A stretch of DNA of 64,000 nt, from contig CP046864.1 in assembly GCA_039640495.1 (NCBI GenBank), forward strand, positions 3,335,001 to 3,399,000, written 5' to 3'. The position numbers and the translations under genes are program-made. Of this stretch, positions 27,730 through 37,082 are shown in pieces; the stretch's first letter is position 1; each line of letters starts with the position of its first letter. The DNA comes from Rhodobacteraceae bacterium IMCC1335 (GTDB taxonomy: Bacteria; Pseudomonadota; Alphaproteobacteria; Rhodobacterales; Rhodobacteraceae). The notes beneath the pieces are model-generated. The model worked only from the letters and a program-made list of their open reading frames with translations, searched no databases and was not told the DNA's origin.

Positions 27730-28899
27730 CTAATAAGAAACCCAAGCGCCGGTTTGAGCCGAGCGCACGGCGGCCTCGACGAATTCCATACCGCGTTTGC
27801 CATCCGATAAACTTGGTGTCGCAATCAGGTTTTCCGGCAAGGCCAGCCCGCGGCGACGCGCATCAATTGCGATCGCAAATTCCAAATATAAATTGGCCCA
27901 AGCATCGGTCAGTGCTTCGGGGTGGCCACGGGGCATGCGCAGCAGATTTTCAACAGGCGGATAAATGCCCGCCCCATGGCCGCGGGTTAACATTTTTTCT
28001 GGCTGGCCAACCGCCCGGTAGGACAAGCTTTCAGGGGTTTCCTGACACCAGTCAAGGCTGGCCTTAGAACCGCAAAGACGCAAGCGCAACCCGCATTGGC
28101 TGCCCGCCATCGCTTGGCTGACCATCAAAGTTCCTGGCACCCCGCCTTCAAAACGCAATTGCATAAAGGCGGTATCTTCCAGCGACTTTACCGCGCCGGT
28201 CACATGAAAATCAGCGCGCAACGCCTCGATCTGCAGACCGCTGGCAAAGCAGGCCAAATGCTCGGCATGGGTGCCAATATCGGCAACCGTAAAGCTGCTG
28301 CCCGTTTGCGCCGGATCCAAGCGCCAGGGGATCTCTTCCGCCTGATCGGTTAAATCTATCGCCCAATCCTGAAAATATTCTACGTGAATTTGCCGCAAAT
28401 CGCCCAGCTCACCCGCCCGCACCATCTCGCGCGCTTGGCGCAGCATAGGATGGCTGGCATAGGCATAAGTCACCCCGAAAAACACTTTTGACTTTTCTTG
28501 CGCGGCGACCAAGGGCCCCAACTCATCGAGCCGCGCGGTTACGGGCTTATCGCTGATCACATCGATGTCCCGCGCCATGAATTCCAAAGCCACGGGTGCG
28601 TGCAAGTGATTGGGCGTTACGATCGCTACCGCATCAATGCCATCTGCGCGTTGCGCTTCTACACAAGCCATCTCTTGATAGCTTTCATAACAGCGATCTG
28701 CTGCCAAAAACCACGCCTTGCCAGCGGCTTTTGCGCGCTCTGCGTTGGACGAAAGCGCCCCGGCAACCAGCTCCCATCGGTTTGACAGCCGCGCTCCGTT
28801 GGCATGCACCTCTCCGATAAGACCCGCGCCGCCGCCCACCATGCCCAAACGCAAACGGCGGGGCATAGATCCGAATTTCTGAGGTATTTGAGCAGACAT
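27730..28899 (-). CDS. Gfo/Idh/MocA-family oxidoreductase (inositol dehydrogenase-like)
   Basis: 389 residues. N-terminal Rossmann fold with RLGMVGGGAGLIGEVHANGA (residues ~16-35), the DAVAIVTPNHLHAPVALEFM segment and the DKPVTARLDE motif in place of the usual EKP (Asp for Glu, a known variant). The C-terminal domain has the VADIGTHAEHLACF motif with the catalytic His. This subgroup includes scyllo-inositol and related polyol dehydrogenases. It is the last gene of a minus-strand run (2-hydroxyacid dehydrogenase, Gfo/Idh, iolB, this gene), so an inositol-stereoisomer substrate is likely. AGGA lies 7 bases before the start. Confidence 0.85.
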   Translation of the reverse strand: MSAQIPQKFGSMPRRLRLGMVGGGAGLIGEVHANGARLSNRWELVAGALSSNAERAKAAGKAWFLAADRCYESYQEMACVEAQRADGIDAVAIVTPNHLHAPVALEFMARDIDVISDKPVTARLDELGPLVAAQEKSKVFFGVTYAYASHPMLRQAREMVRAGELGDLRQIHVEYFQDWAIDLTDQAEEIPWRLDPAQTGSSFTVADIGTHAEHLACFASGLQIEALRADFHVTGAVKSLEDTAFMQLRFEGGVPGTLMVSQAMAGSQCGLRLRLCGSKASLDWCQETPESLSYRAVGQPEKMLTRGHGAGIYPPVENLLRMPRGHPEALTDAWANLYLEFAIAIDARRRGLALPENLIATPSLSDGKRGMEFVEAAVRSAQTGAWVSY

Positions 28900-28908
28900 A
28901 TAAGCTTC

Positions 28909-29721
28909 CTATTTCGCCGAATCGCGCTGATAAATCCAATCATGATCCGGATCATTTTGAAAACGCCACTTGCGCAGCGGGCCCGCCATCACATTCAGGT
29001 AATACATCTCATAGCCATAGGGCGCACCGCAAGGATGGTGGCCTTTGGGCACCAAAACCACATCCCCGTCTTTTACCGCCATGGTTTCGTCTAAACTGCC
29101 ATCTTCGGTATAAACGCGCTGCACACCAAACCCCTGAGACGGGTTTAACCGATGATAATAGGTTTCCTCAAGATAGGTGATTTCAGGAAAATTATCGACA
29201 TCATGGCGATGCGAGGGGTAAGATGACCAATTGCCCTGCGGCGTGAAGACTTCGGTCACCAAAAGGCTGCTGGCCACATCGCGCCCTTCCATGGCAATAT
29301 TGTTCACATAGCGGGTATTGGCCCCAGCCCCGCGAGGCATGGTATCAATCCCCTCGGGGCCCAAGCGGGCGGCAGGATAGGTGCCGGTGCCCGGCGCGGT
29401 GCATATAGCCAGCACGCAATCTGTGCTTGCAACTGCACTCCACTCCTCGTTTTGGGGCACATAAAGCGCGTGCGGCGGCGTGCGTTCAAACACCGACATC
29501 CGATCCCCCATTTCGCCAAAATCCTGCCCACAAGCTTTCAGAGAAACCTTGCCTTCAACCACCACGAGGATCGCTTCATTGCCCGCGGTTTGTTCGGCCA
29601 CCTTATCCCCGGCTGTTAAGTGATAAAGCCCAAAGCCCACATAGGACCATCCCGCAGATTCGGGCGTGACATCAAACACCTTCCCAAGGTGCCCCGTGGG
29701 TTTGATATGCAATTTGCTCAT
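28909..29721 (-). CDS. iolB: 5-deoxy-glucuronate isomerase
   Basis: Converts 5-deoxy-D-glucuronate to 5-dehydro-2-deoxy-D-gluconate in myo-inositol breakdown. About 270 residues, double cupin of the KduI/IolB family. The canonical IolB metal site and surroundings are present: SYPSHRHDVDNFPEITYLEE (His ligands), YYHRLNPSQGFGVQRVYTED, VLVPKGHHPCGAPYGYEMYY and LNVMAGPLRKW at the end. The start at 29721 has AGGAA 5 bases upstream and is preferred to 29739. It lies 9 bases before the Gfo/Idh gene at 27730 and 36 bases after the one at 29758, in one operon. A second, more divergent IolB-like protein is at 39953-40795. Confidence 0.93.
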   Translation of the reverse strand: MSKLHIKPTGHLGKVFDVTPESAGWSYVGFGLYHLTAGDKVAEQTAGNEAILVVVEGKVSLKACGQDFGEMGDRMSVFERTPPHALYVPQNEEWSAVASTDCVLAICTAPGTGTYPAARLGPEGIDTMPRGAGANTRYVNNIAMEGRDVASSLLVTEVFTPQGNWSSYPSHRHDVDNFPEITYLEETYYHRLNPSQGFGVQRVYTEDGSLDETMAVKDGDVVLVPKGHHPCGAPYGYEMYYLNVMAGPLRKWRFQNDPDHDWIYQRDSAK

Positions 29722-29757
29722 GGCTTTCCTGCCTTTCATTTTGCCTTAATCCGGCGC

Positions 29758-30864
29758 TTAGGGCGCTGTATCAATCCATTGTTGCTGCGCTGCGGCCTGC
29801 TGAATCGCCTCCACGAGGCGTTGCACCCGCCAACCGGCGCGAAAGTTGAACGGCTCGGCGGCTTGACCGGCAAGCGCCTCGGCATATCCGGCAATTTCAA
29901 TCGCCTTCAAATCATTAAACCCGATCTGATGCCCGGGTGCGACACAAAACTGCCCATAAGGGGGATGCGCCGGCCCTGCTTCGATGCGCCGAAACCCACG
30001 TTGTCCAGGTTTGTCATTGGCATTGTAAAAATGTAGCTCGTTGAACCGCTCCTGGCTGAAATGCAGCGCACCTTTTGATCCATAAACTTCAAAGTCATGC
30101 TGCATGCTGCGCCCTGTCGCGCACCAATTTGCCTCAACACTGCCAGTGATACCGCTGTCAAAGCGCAAAAATGCATGCGTGACATCATCCACTTCGATTT
30201 TGCGCCTTTGCCCCGCGGCATCGCGGCGTTCAGGGATCAAAATATGGCTATTGCCCATCACTTGCGCGATCGGGCCCAAAAGAAACTCAGCCGTTGCCAA
30301 GGCGTGACTGCCAATATCCGCCAAGGCGCCGCCCCCGGCAGGATCATGACGAAACGTATAGGGGCCAGCGGGATCCGACATATAATCTTCGGCATGGACG
30401 CCGCGGTACGAATAAATTTCACCCAATTCGCCAGCTAGAATCAGCTCACGGGCCAAGCGAAGCATCGGATTCATTAGGTAATTAAACCCCACTTGCGTTT
30501 TAACGCCTGCAGCCTCTGCAGCTTCCGCCATTTCCAACGCGTCGCAGGCCAGAGGTGCCAACGGTTTTTCGCAATAGACGTGTTTTCCCGCAGCGATCGC
30601 GGCCAATGCCATTTCTTTATGAAGCGCGTTGGGAGCCGTAATATCCACGATATCAATCGATGGATCGCTGATCAAATCGCGCCAATTATCAGTGGCCCGC
30701 TGAAACCCAAAGGCCGCGCGCGCGGCTTCTGCCAATTCAAGCGTGGCATCTGCCAGGATATCCATTTCAAAGCTGACGGGCAGATCGAAAACCCGCTCTG
30801 CGGTGGCAAAGCCAAACGCATGCGCTTTGCCCATAAACCCTGATCCAATCAAACCAACCTTCAT
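29758..30864 (-). CDS. Gfo/Idh/MocA-family oxidoreductase (inositol dehydrogenase-like)
   Basis: 368 residues. KVGLIGSGFMGKAHAFGF (residues 2-19) is the NAD(P) site, HVYCEKPLAPLACDALEMAE carries the catalytic Lys of the EKP motif, and GGGALADIGSHALATAEFLL holds the DxxxH catalytic pair. The family oxidises inositols and related sugars at a secondary alcohol. Its place between a 2-hydroxyacid dehydrogenase gene and iolB points to inositol 2-dehydrogenase (IolG-type) or a dehydrogenase for another stereoisomer, but I cannot decide which of the two paralogues in this operon is IolG. GGAG lies 6 bases before the ATG. Confidence 0.87.
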   Translation of the reverse strand: MKVGLIGSGFMGKAHAFGFATAERVFDLPVSFEMDILADATLELAEAARAAFGFQRATDNWRDLISDPSIDIVDITAPNALHKEMALAAIAAGKHVYCEKPLAPLACDALEMAEAAEAAGVKTQVGFNYLMNPMLRLARELILAGELGEIYSYRGVHAEDYMSDPAGPYTFRHDPAGGGALADIGSHALATAEFLLGPIAQVMGNSHILIPERRDAAGQRRKIEVDDVTHAFLRFDSGITGSVEANWCATGRSMQHDFEVYGSKGALHFSQERFNELHFYNANDKPGQRGFRRIEAGPAHPPYGQFCVAPGHQIGFNDLKAIEIAGYAEALAGQAAEPFNFRAGWRVQRLVEAIQQAAAQQQWIDTAP

Positions 30865-30873
30865 TGCATTCTC

Positions 30874-31824
30874 CTAAAAGGGACCATTGACCACAAGATC
30901 CGGATTTAACGTTTCAGCGAAATAATCCAAAACATTCTGCACCGAAACCATGCCCATCCGCTCGGCACATTCTTCGGTAAGACCAGCCGCATGCGGCGTG
31001 ATAATCGCATTGTCGAGGCCAAATAAAGGATGATCATAAGAGGGGGGCTCAACCTCGAGCACATCCAAACCGGCAGCCCCCAAGCGACCTTCTTTCAAAG
31101 CTTGCGCCAAGGCCGGCTCATCAATCAAACCACCGCGCGCCGTGTTAACCACCACGCCATGCGCCGGCAACAATGCCAATTCAGCTGCGCCCAATATTGG
31201 GCCATCCGCTTTTGGAATATGCAGCGACACCAAATCGGCGCGTTTCAAACCCGTCGAAATATCGGCCACATGTTCGGCACCGGCAAAGTGATCTGCGCCT
31301 AGATAAGGGTCATAGGCCAGAACATGTACGCCAAAAGCCTTGGCCATTTGCGCCAAATGCCGCCCAATGCGCCCATAGCCAACGATTAAAAGCGTTTTGC
31401 CGTAAAGCTCCCGCGGTTCAAACATATTACGCTGCGCCCAATCGCCAGCGCGAAACCCCGTGACCGATTTTACCAAACAGCGCGAGGCGGCCAAAAGCAG
31501 CAGCATCGCATGTTCGGCAACGGTGCGCGAATTTACATCTCCCACAATCGCCAAAGGAATACCGCGCTGGGTTAACGCCGGCACATCAACCGCATCATAG
31601 CCAACACCATGGCGGGAAACGATCTGCAAATCAGGCGCGGTTGCGATATGAGCCGCATTTAAAGTTTGCGTGCGCAGCACCAATCCCTGCGCCTTTGGCA
31701 GCAAAGGCAAGTAAGCGGTGGGATCCGCATCAGGAACATAATCGAACGAAACGCCTTTGGCGCTGTTCAGCACGCGCAGCGCAGACGGATGTAATTTTCC
31801 CGCAACCAAAATATGTTTCGTCAT
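30874..31824 (-). CDS. D-isomer-specific 2-hydroxyacid dehydrogenase (SerA-like)
   Basis: About 316 residues. Nucleotide-binding domain with TLLIVGYGRIGRHLAQMAKA (residues ~138-157), catalytic Arg in VNTARGGLIDEPAL, Glu in DVLEVEPP and the C-terminal ITPHAAGLTEEC with the catalytic His. This is the D-3-phosphoglycerate/hydroxypyruvate dehydrogenase superfamily; the substrate is unknown. It leads a minus-strand operon with two Gfo/Idh enzymes and iolB, and its promoter region is shared with the divergent iolD gene and holds a LacI-type operator, so it is probably used in polyol catabolism rather than serine synthesis. ATG 31824 is chosen; a TTG at 31848 in frame is possible. Confidence 0.85.
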   Translation of the reverse strand: MTKHILVAGKLHPSALRVLNSAKGVSFDYVPDADPTAYLPLLPKAQGLVLRTQTLNAAHIATAPDLQIVSRHGVGYDAVDVPALTQRGIPLAIVGDVNSRTVAEHAMLLLLAASRCLVKSVTGFRAGDWAQRNMFEPRELYGKTLLIVGYGRIGRHLAQMAKAFGVHVLAYDPYLGADHFAGAEHVADISTGLKRADLVSLHIPKADGPILGAAELALLPAHGVVVNTARGGLIDEPALAQALKEGRLGAAGLDVLEVEPPSYDHPLFGLDNAIITPHAAGLTEECAERMGMVSVQNVLDYFAETLNPDLVVNGPF

Positions 31825-31922
31825 CGCCGTCTTTCTTTGTTGTTTCAATCACTGCATATGCAGGCCGAAATGAATGGCGCGCGTCTCTTAAAAAGGCGGG
31901 GAAGGCCCACTTTGAAATAAGC

Positions 31923-31940
31923 TTTGCAACCGGTTGCAAA
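31923..31940. promoter_or_regulatory. LacI-type operator, copy 1 (hydroxyacid dehydrogenase / iolD)
   Basis: TTTGCAACCGGTTGCAAA, a perfect 18-base palindrome with the CCGG centre typical of LacI-family operators. It lies between the start codons of the divergent genes at 31824 and 32063. The same sequence recurs at 44102-44119, and its 14-base core at 41979-41996, each in a divergent intergenic space of the inositol region. Confidence 0.85.
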
Positions 31941-32062
31941 ATTAGTATCTATGGGAACGAAAGAGCGCAAGTTACAATTCAGAACCGCGCTATTTTCTGC
32001 AGGCATCTTGTTTTGGGCCCGCTGTAAAATAGCGTTACTTAGACCATTTTGGGAGAGAAAAC

Positions 32063-33910
32063 ATGGCCGCAAACACAATCAGATTGACGATGGCGCAGGC
32101 TGTTATTCGCTATCTGTGCAATCAATTCACCGAGATTGAGGGCGAGCGCGTGCCACTCTTTGCCGGCGTGTTCGGAATTTTCGGGCATGGCAATGTGACC
32201 TGTTTGGCCGAAGCTTTAGAGGCGGTGCAGGATCAATTGCCAACGTGGCGCGGACAAAACGAGCAATCGATGGCGCTTGCTGCGATTGGCTATGCCAAGG
32301 CTAAACGGCGGCGGCAATTGATGATCGCCACCTCCTCTGTGGGGCCCGGAGCCACCAATATGGTCACTGCGGCCGGCGTGGCCCATTCCAACCGCCTACC
32401 GGTGCTGCTGCTTTCGGGTGATACATTCTCAAACCGCCGCCCAGATCCGGTGCTGCAACAAGTTGAGCATTTCAACAATCCAACCCTGACCGTGAATGAA
32501 AGCTTCAAAGCCGTCACCCGCTATTGGGATCGCATCACGCATCCCGAGCAGATCATCTCATCCTTCCCACAAGCGATTGCCGCAATGCTCGATCCAGCCG
32601 ATTGCGGGCCGGCCTTTATCGGCCTGTGCCAAGACACGCAGGAAATCGCTTTTGACTATCCAGCCGCGTTTTTTGAACCCACGCTGCATCACATTCCGCG
32701 CGCGCGCCCCGATTTACAGCAATTGGATAAGGCGATCGCAGCCCTCAAAGCCGCCAAAAAGCCTTTGATTATTTCGGGCGGCGGGGTGCGCTATTCATTG
32801 GCTGAAGAGATGTTGGGTGATTTTGCGCAAGCCCGCAGCATTCCGCTTTGCGAAACCATTGCCGGCAAAGGTGCCGTGCTGCACGCGCACCCCGCCTATG
32901 TCGGGGGCATCGGCGTAACCGGATCAGCATCCGCCAATGCCATGGCCGCCGAGGCAGATGTGATTGTGGCGATAGGCACCCGTTTGCAAGATTTCACCAC
33001 TGGGTCTTGGACCAGCTTTAAAGCCGATGCCCAATTCATTTCGATCAATGCAGCGCGCTTTGATGCCACCAAACACCGCGCCATCTCGGTGGTCGGGGAT
33101 GCCCGCGAAAGCCTGCGCGAAATGGATGCGGCTTTGGGCGACTGGTCAGCCCCTGGCACTTGGATGGAGAAAGGCCGCGATGAAATGGCCAAATGGGACA
33201 GCTTGATTGATGAACTGCAAAAACCCAGCAATGCGCATATACCCTCCTACGCGCAGGTGATTAAAGTGGTGCAAGACAATGCCAAAACAGAAGATCTGGT
33301 GATCACCGCGGCTGGCGGCCCTCCGGGTGAAGTGAATAAATGCTGGCGTGTCAAAGCCCCCAATACGGTAGACACCGAATTTGGGTTTTCGTGCATGGGC
33401 TATGAAATCCCCGCGGGTTGGGGCGCCGCAATGGCCGATGAAAACCGCACCCCTATCGTGATTATCGGTGATGGCACCTATATGATGATGAATTCGGATA
33501 TTTATTCCACCGTGCTGAGCGGGCATAAAATTATCGTGATTGTACCCGATAATGGCGGGTATGCGATCATCAACCGCCTGCAAAATTACAAAGGCGGAGC
33601 CTCCTTTAATAATCTGATCAAAGACAGCCGCGTGAAAGCGCCATTTTCGGTTGATTTTGCCAAACATGCCGAAGCCATGGGCGCTTATGGGCGCCGCGTG
33701 GAAACGCTGGGTGAATTGGATGAAGCGATGAAATGGGCCCAAGCCAATGACAAAACCACCGTTTTGACCATTCCCTCTGATGCTTATGAATGGACCCCGG
33801 GGGATGCGTCTTGGGATGTCGGCGTGCCCGAAATCTCCACCCGTGACAGCGTTAATGAAGCGCGCAAAGATCATGATGCGATCCGCGCCAAACAACGTAT
33901 CGGAGTATAA
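32063..33910 (+). CDS. iolD: 3D-(3,5/4)-trihydroxycyclohexane-1,2-dione acylhydrolase
   Basis: Thiamine-diphosphate enzyme that opens the ring of the inosose dehydration product to give 5-deoxy-glucuronate. 615 residues. Three ThDP-enzyme domains: the N-terminal one with VFGIFGHGNVTCLAEAL and RGQNEQSMALAAIGYAKA (catalytic Glu region), a central domain with PLIISGGGVRYSLAEEMLGD, and the C-terminal cofactor domain with IIGDGTYMMMNSDI, the GDG...N metal site. RQLMIATSSVGPGATNM is characteristic of IolD. GGGAG precedes the ATG. iolE follows after 4 bases. The operator upstream suggests repression by the LacI protein encoded at 43-44 kb. Confidence 0.96.
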   Translation: MAANTIRLTMAQAVIRYLCNQFTEIEGERVPLFAGVFGIFGHGNVTCLAEALEAVQDQLPTWRGQNEQSMALAAIGYAKAKRRRQLMIATSSVGPGATNMVTAAGVAHSNRLPVLLLSGDTFSNRRPDPVLQQVEHFNNPTLTVNESFKAVTRYWDRITHPEQIISSFPQAIAAMLDPADCGPAFIGLCQDTQEIAFDYPAAFFEPTLHHIPRARPDLQQLDKAIAALKAAKKPLIISGGGVRYSLAEEMLGDFAQARSIPLCETIAGKGAVLHAHPAYVGGIGVTGSASANAMAAEADVIVAIGTRLQDFTTGSWTSFKADAQFISINAARFDATKHRAISVVGDARESLREMDAALGDWSAPGTWMEKGRDEMAKWDSLIDELQKPSNAHIPSYAQVIKVVQDNAKTEDLVITAAGGPPGEVNKCWRVKAPNTVDTEFGFSCMGYEIPAGWGAAMADENRTPIVIIGDGTYMMMNSDIYSTVLSGHKIIVIVPDNGGYAIINRLQNYKGGASFNNLIKDSRVKAPFSVDFAKHAEAMGAYGRRVETLGELDEAMKWAQANDKTTVLTIPSDAYEWTPGDASWDVGVPEISTRDSVNEARKDHDAIRAKQRIGV

Positions 33911-33914
33911 GTAA

Positions 33915-34814
33915 ATGAAAGCAAAGCTTGGCATCGCCCCTATTGCTTGGTGGAATGATGATCTGGAAGAGCTCAGCGATGATGTTTCGCTGGAAGAATG
34001 CCTGCGCCAAGCCAGCGAAGCCGGCTATAGCGGCATGGAAACCGGGCGGCGTTTTCCAATGGACCCTGCGGTTTTGGGCCCCATTCTTGAGCGCTACGGG
34101 ATCTCGGTCTGCGGGGGCTGGTTCTCGGGGCTATTGCTGAGCGGCGAGATCGAAGCCGAGAAAGACCGGATTGCCCCGCAACTTGAGCTGTTCAAAGCCA
34201 TGGGGGCACCCTGTATTGTTTATGGCGAAACCGCGGGTACAATCCAAGGCGATCAATCTGCACCGCTTGCCAGCAAACTGAAGCTGGATGAGACGCAGAT
34301 CAAAGAATATGGGCGCAAAATGACCGCGTTCGCCGAATGGTGCGCCGCGCAGGGCATGCCATTGAGCTATCACCATCATATGGCGGCTCCGATCGAAACC
34401 GAGGCCGAATTGGATCTTCTGATGGCCCATTCCGGCGCCGCCTTGCCCCTGCTTTTTGACGCCGGGCATATGGCCTTTGCCGGCGGAGATGTTTTGCGGG
34501 TGATCGACACGCACCATGCGCGCATCAACCATGTGCATACCAAAGATGTGCGCGGGGATGTGATCGCCGGGCTGGATCGCAGCCGGCACAGCTTTTTGGA
34601 CGCGGTGATCAAAGGCGCCTTTACCGTGCCTGGCGATGGCAGCTTGGATTTTGACGCCATCGTTCAACGCCTTGCCGCCCATGGCTATGAGGGCTGGTTT
34701 GTCGTGGAAGCCGAGCAAGACCCGATCAAAAATCCGCCCCTTAAAATGGCCCAAACGGGCCATCAAGAACTGCTGCGCGTGATGAAAAACGCAGACTATT
34801 CGATAGAGGCTTAG
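33915..34814 (+). CDS. iolE: Myo-inosose-2 dehydratase
   Basis: Dehydrates 2-keto-myo-inositol (inosose) to the diketone that IolD hydrolyses. 299 residues, the usual length, TIM barrel of the xylose-isomerase-like group. The N-terminus KLGIAPIAWWNDDLEELSDD, the FSGLLLSGEIEAEKDRIAPQ and IVYGETAGTIQG segments, and the metal-site strands LSYHHHMAA, LLFDAGHMAFAGGD and INHVHTKDVR are those of Roseobacter-group IolE. It is cotranscribed with iolD (4-base gap) and followed by a GC-rich hairpin. Two other TIM-barrel proteins in the region (34868 and 42049) are less like IolE. Confidence 0.94.
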   Translation: MKAKLGIAPIAWWNDDLEELSDDVSLEECLRQASEAGYSGMETGRRFPMDPAVLGPILERYGISVCGGWFSGLLLSGEIEAEKDRIAPQLELFKAMGAPCIVYGETAGTIQGDQSAPLASKLKLDETQIKEYGRKMTAFAEWCAAQGMPLSYHHHMAAPIETEAELDLLMAHSGAALPLLFDAGHMAFAGGDVLRVIDTHHARINHVHTKDVRGDVIAGLDRSRHSFLDAVIKGAFTVPGDGSLDFDAIVQRLAAHGYEGWFVVEAEQDPIKNPPLKMAQTGHQELLRVMKNADYSIEA

Positions 34815-34825
34815 CCAAAGCCATA

Positions 34826-34852
34826 GAGGGCCGCCGCGCTGGCGGCCCTTAT
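34826..34852. terminator. Hairpin terminator between convergent iolE and TIM-barrel gene
   Basis: GGGCCGCC (34828-34835) / GGCGGCCC (34841-34848) with a 5-base loop, 14 bases after the iolE stop, followed by TTATAT. Eight GC pairs make a strong stem; the T-run is short. Confidence 0.7.
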
Positions 34853-34867
34853 ATCCGGCTTAAAACC

Positions 34868-35731
34868 CTATCCAAAAATCTCTTTGAACAGCCCGATGCA
34901 TTGGCGAAACCCATCCTCAAAATCGCCATTGCCGGGATGAAAAACGCTTTCGAATGAGATCACCCCATCATAATGATCTGCGCGCATCGCATCCGCCATT
35001 GGCTGAAACATCGGGCCCAGTTGCCCCGTGCCCATCTTGCGCACTTCAAGCGTTGCACGCGGCGTGTCAACCAGAACATCTTTGATATGCACATGACCGA
35101 GATAGCCGCCCTTTACCGCTTCATAGCCATCGGGGAAGGCCTGCTCATGGCACCAACAATTATTGCCAGGATCCCACAAAACTTTCAGCGTATCTTTTGC
35201 ATCCAGCTCGTCGATCAGCTTTCGGGCTGTATAATTTGAATTCACCATTGTGCCATTGCCCGTTTCAACCACCAGCGTCACACCTTCCGCTTTGGCCAAG
35301 TCAACCGCCGGCGCGATCATCGGGGCCATCGTGTCCCAGGCGCCATGCGCCACGTTCCATTTTTCAGCGCCATTGCGCCCCCAGAGAATTTGTTCTTTCT
35401 TCTGGGTCATAATCCGCACCAAGGGCGCCCCAAGAATATGCGCCATGTCAATCACCCGCTTTAGCGCATCCATATGCTTTTGATGCAGCGCATCGCCAGG
35501 CCGATTGGCCGATGTGGTGCCGGCAAAAATATGCCGCGATAAACAAGAAACCGGTTTGCCACGCCCCCGCAACAGCTGGTCTATTTCGGCAATTTCGGCC
35601 GCGCTATGATCGCCAACTTCTTTATCGCCGACAAATTGCAATTCCGCATATGTGAGATCAAACTCATCCATCACATCTATCGCATGGGTCAAATCTCGGC
35701 TGATACCATCGCAAATAACGCCCAATTTCAT
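34868..35731 (-). CDS. Sugar phosphate isomerase/epimerase-type TIM-barrel protein
   Basis: 287 residues of the AP-endonuclease-2 TIM-barrel fold (xylose-isomerase-like). Metal-binding strands are visible: ELQFVGDKEV early, TLVVETGNGTMV with the Glu, VLWDPGNNCWCHE with Asp and His, HVHIKDVLVD, and VISFESVFHPGNGDFEDGF with the last Glu. The reaction is unknown; relatives act as inosose isomerases, hydroxypyruvate isomerases or epimerases. Its start overlaps the stop of the beta-hydroxyacid dehydrogenase gene in an ATGA (35728-35731), so the two are translationally coupled and probably work in one pathway. Confidence 0.82.
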   Translation of the reverse strand: MKLGVICDGISRDLTHAIDVMDEFDLTYAELQFVGDKEVGDHSAAEIAEIDQLLRGRGKPVSCLSRHIFAGTTSANRPGDALHQKHMDALKRVIDMAHILGAPLVRIMTQKKEQILWGRNGAEKWNVAHGAWDTMAPMIAPAVDLAKAEGVTLVVETGNGTMVNSNYTARKLIDELDAKDTLKVLWDPGNNCWCHEQAFPDGYEAVKGGYLGHVHIKDVLVDTPRATLEVRKMGTGQLGPMFQPMADAMRADHYDGVISFESVFHPGNGDFEDGFRQCIGLFKEIFG

Positions 35732-36636
35732 GATTTACCTCCTAAATTGCGGTGCAACTCGGCCCCAATGATCTCTTCAATCACCTGCGTGCAGGCCCAA
35801 TTATCTCCATTCGGATATTTCGATTTACCCGCATGAAAAATTTGCATCGCGGTTGAGGCTGTATGGAGCGGCACCTCAAGTTCTTCGGCCATATTTAAAG
35901 AGATCGTTAAATCCTTATGCATGGTGTTTATATGGCTGCCAGTGCCTTCAAATTTCCGATCGATGATGTTTTCAAGCGCCGTGTTTGTGATGCCGCAACC
36001 TGCGCCAGAAGAGGATACAACATTAAACAAAACATCTCCGCTGACACCCGCTTTTGCCGCCAATGCAGCGGCTTCAAACGTACCCGAAAAGATCGAACCA
36101 ATTAGCGATTGCAAACAGGCTTTTACGGTTTGCCCCATGCCAACGTCACTTCCCACGTGATGAATGGTTTTGGAAACAGCCTCCATCACGCGTCGGTTTT
36201 TTGCCAGAATATTGGCGGGTGCGGCTGCCATTAACGTCAGGCTTCCCCCTTGCGCGCCTGGAAACCCTCCCGAGACGGGGCTGTCGATCAAATCAATACC
36301 CGACCCGGCCATTGCAGCGCCAATTTCGCGGGCCTCAGTTGGCTTGATCGTCGCCGTAAGCAGGATCGTGCCACCTTTTTCCATCGAGGCCACCAAACCA
36401 TTTTCACCCAGAATAATCTCTTTGGCTTGGGTGCCATTCATCACCATGACAAACACCGCATCACTGGCCCGACCAATTTCTGCAAAATCCTTTGCCAATT
36501 GCCCGCCCATAGCTTCAAAGGCAACTTTGCGATGCTCTAACAAGTCCAGACCAATCACTGAAAATCCGTTTTTAATGAGGTTTTTGGCCAAGCCACTGCC
36601 CATATCCCCAATGCCAACAATTCCAACTTTTTTCAT
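35728..36636 (-). CDS. NAD-dependent beta-hydroxyacid dehydrogenase (3-hydroxyisobutyrate dehydrogenase family)
   Basis: 302 residues. The N-terminal Rossmann motif is VGIVGIGDMGSGLAKNLIKN, then the substrate signature DSPVSGGFPGAQGGSLTLM, and the catalytic Lys in GQTVKACLQSLIG; the C-terminal helical domain follows (NTMHKDLTISLNMAEEL). The family covers 3-hydroxyisobutyrate, tartronate semialdehyde and related dehydrogenases. Specificity is not clear. The start at 36636 has GGAG 7 bases upstream; the ATG at 36642 is too close to that site. It is coupled to the TIM-barrel gene downstream and is divergent from the Rieske gene across a 440-base gap. Confidence 0.85.
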   Translation of the reverse strand: MKKVGIVGIGDMGSGLAKNLIKNGFSVIGLDLLEHRKVAFEAMGGQLAKDFAEIGRASDAVFVMVMNGTQAKEIILGENGLVASMEKGGTILLTATIKPTEAREIGAAMAGSGIDLIDSPVSGGFPGAQGGSLTLMAAAPANILAKNRRVMEAVSKTIHHVGSDVGMGQTVKACLQSLIGSIFSGTFEAAALAAKAGVSGDVLFNVVSSSGAGCGITNTALENIIDRKFEGTGSHINTMHKDLTISLNMAEELEVPLHTASTAMQIFHAGKSKYPNGDNWACTQVIEEIIGAELHRNLGGKS

Positions 36637-36642
36637 TTTCAT

Positions 36643-37082
36643 TCTCCCTTAACACCGGCATAGCCGGATCGATAATTATCTTATGCGGCCAATCACGGCG
36701 CAGCCTATTCAGGAGTTTCTAGTGTTCAACGAACACCGGGCGGGTCCAGTAGACACCCCACGCCCATAAGAGATGGCAGCGGCATTTTGCGCGGCAACCT
36801 GCCAAGATTAAAATCGCTTCCAAAATTATTGCAAGATTTTTTTTGGGCACGGTGAGATAGCTAAAATACTTAACAGGTTGCGCTTGCACACTGCCCCAAC
36901 CGAACAGTGGTCGCGAAAAGCCTCTCTCAAAACGATCCCGACGCTGTTGAAAAAACAATAAATCCAAACATATTATAGTCACGAATGCTGCCGAAAAGGG
37001 CAGCCGCCGGGCGCGCGCAACGCCGCCCCTGAAGGGCAAATTTGAAACAGAATGAAGATAAGAGCACCGAAGGAAAATCAGC
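36643..37082. other. 440-base divergent intergenic region
   Basis: No gene is supported; the frame 36719-37150 (minus) has no family resemblance. A short perfect inverted repeat GTGTTC-AAC-GAACAC at 36722-36736 could be an operator for the minus-strand dehydrogenase. A promoter candidate for the Rieske gene is listed separately. The LacI-type palindrome found elsewhere in this region is absent here. Confidence 0.45.
36947..36976 (+). promoter_or_regulatory. Candidate sigma-70 promoter for the Rieske gene
   Basis: TTGAAA (36947-36952), 18-base spacer, TATTAT (36971-36976), about 107 bases before the start codon at 37083. Sequence match only. Confidence 0.4.

Noticed and set aside
36722..36736. 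GTGTTC-AAC-GAACAC as a fourth LacI operator
   Set aside because: It lacks the GCAACCGGTTGC core; it is only a short inverted repeat and is noted in the intergenic entry.
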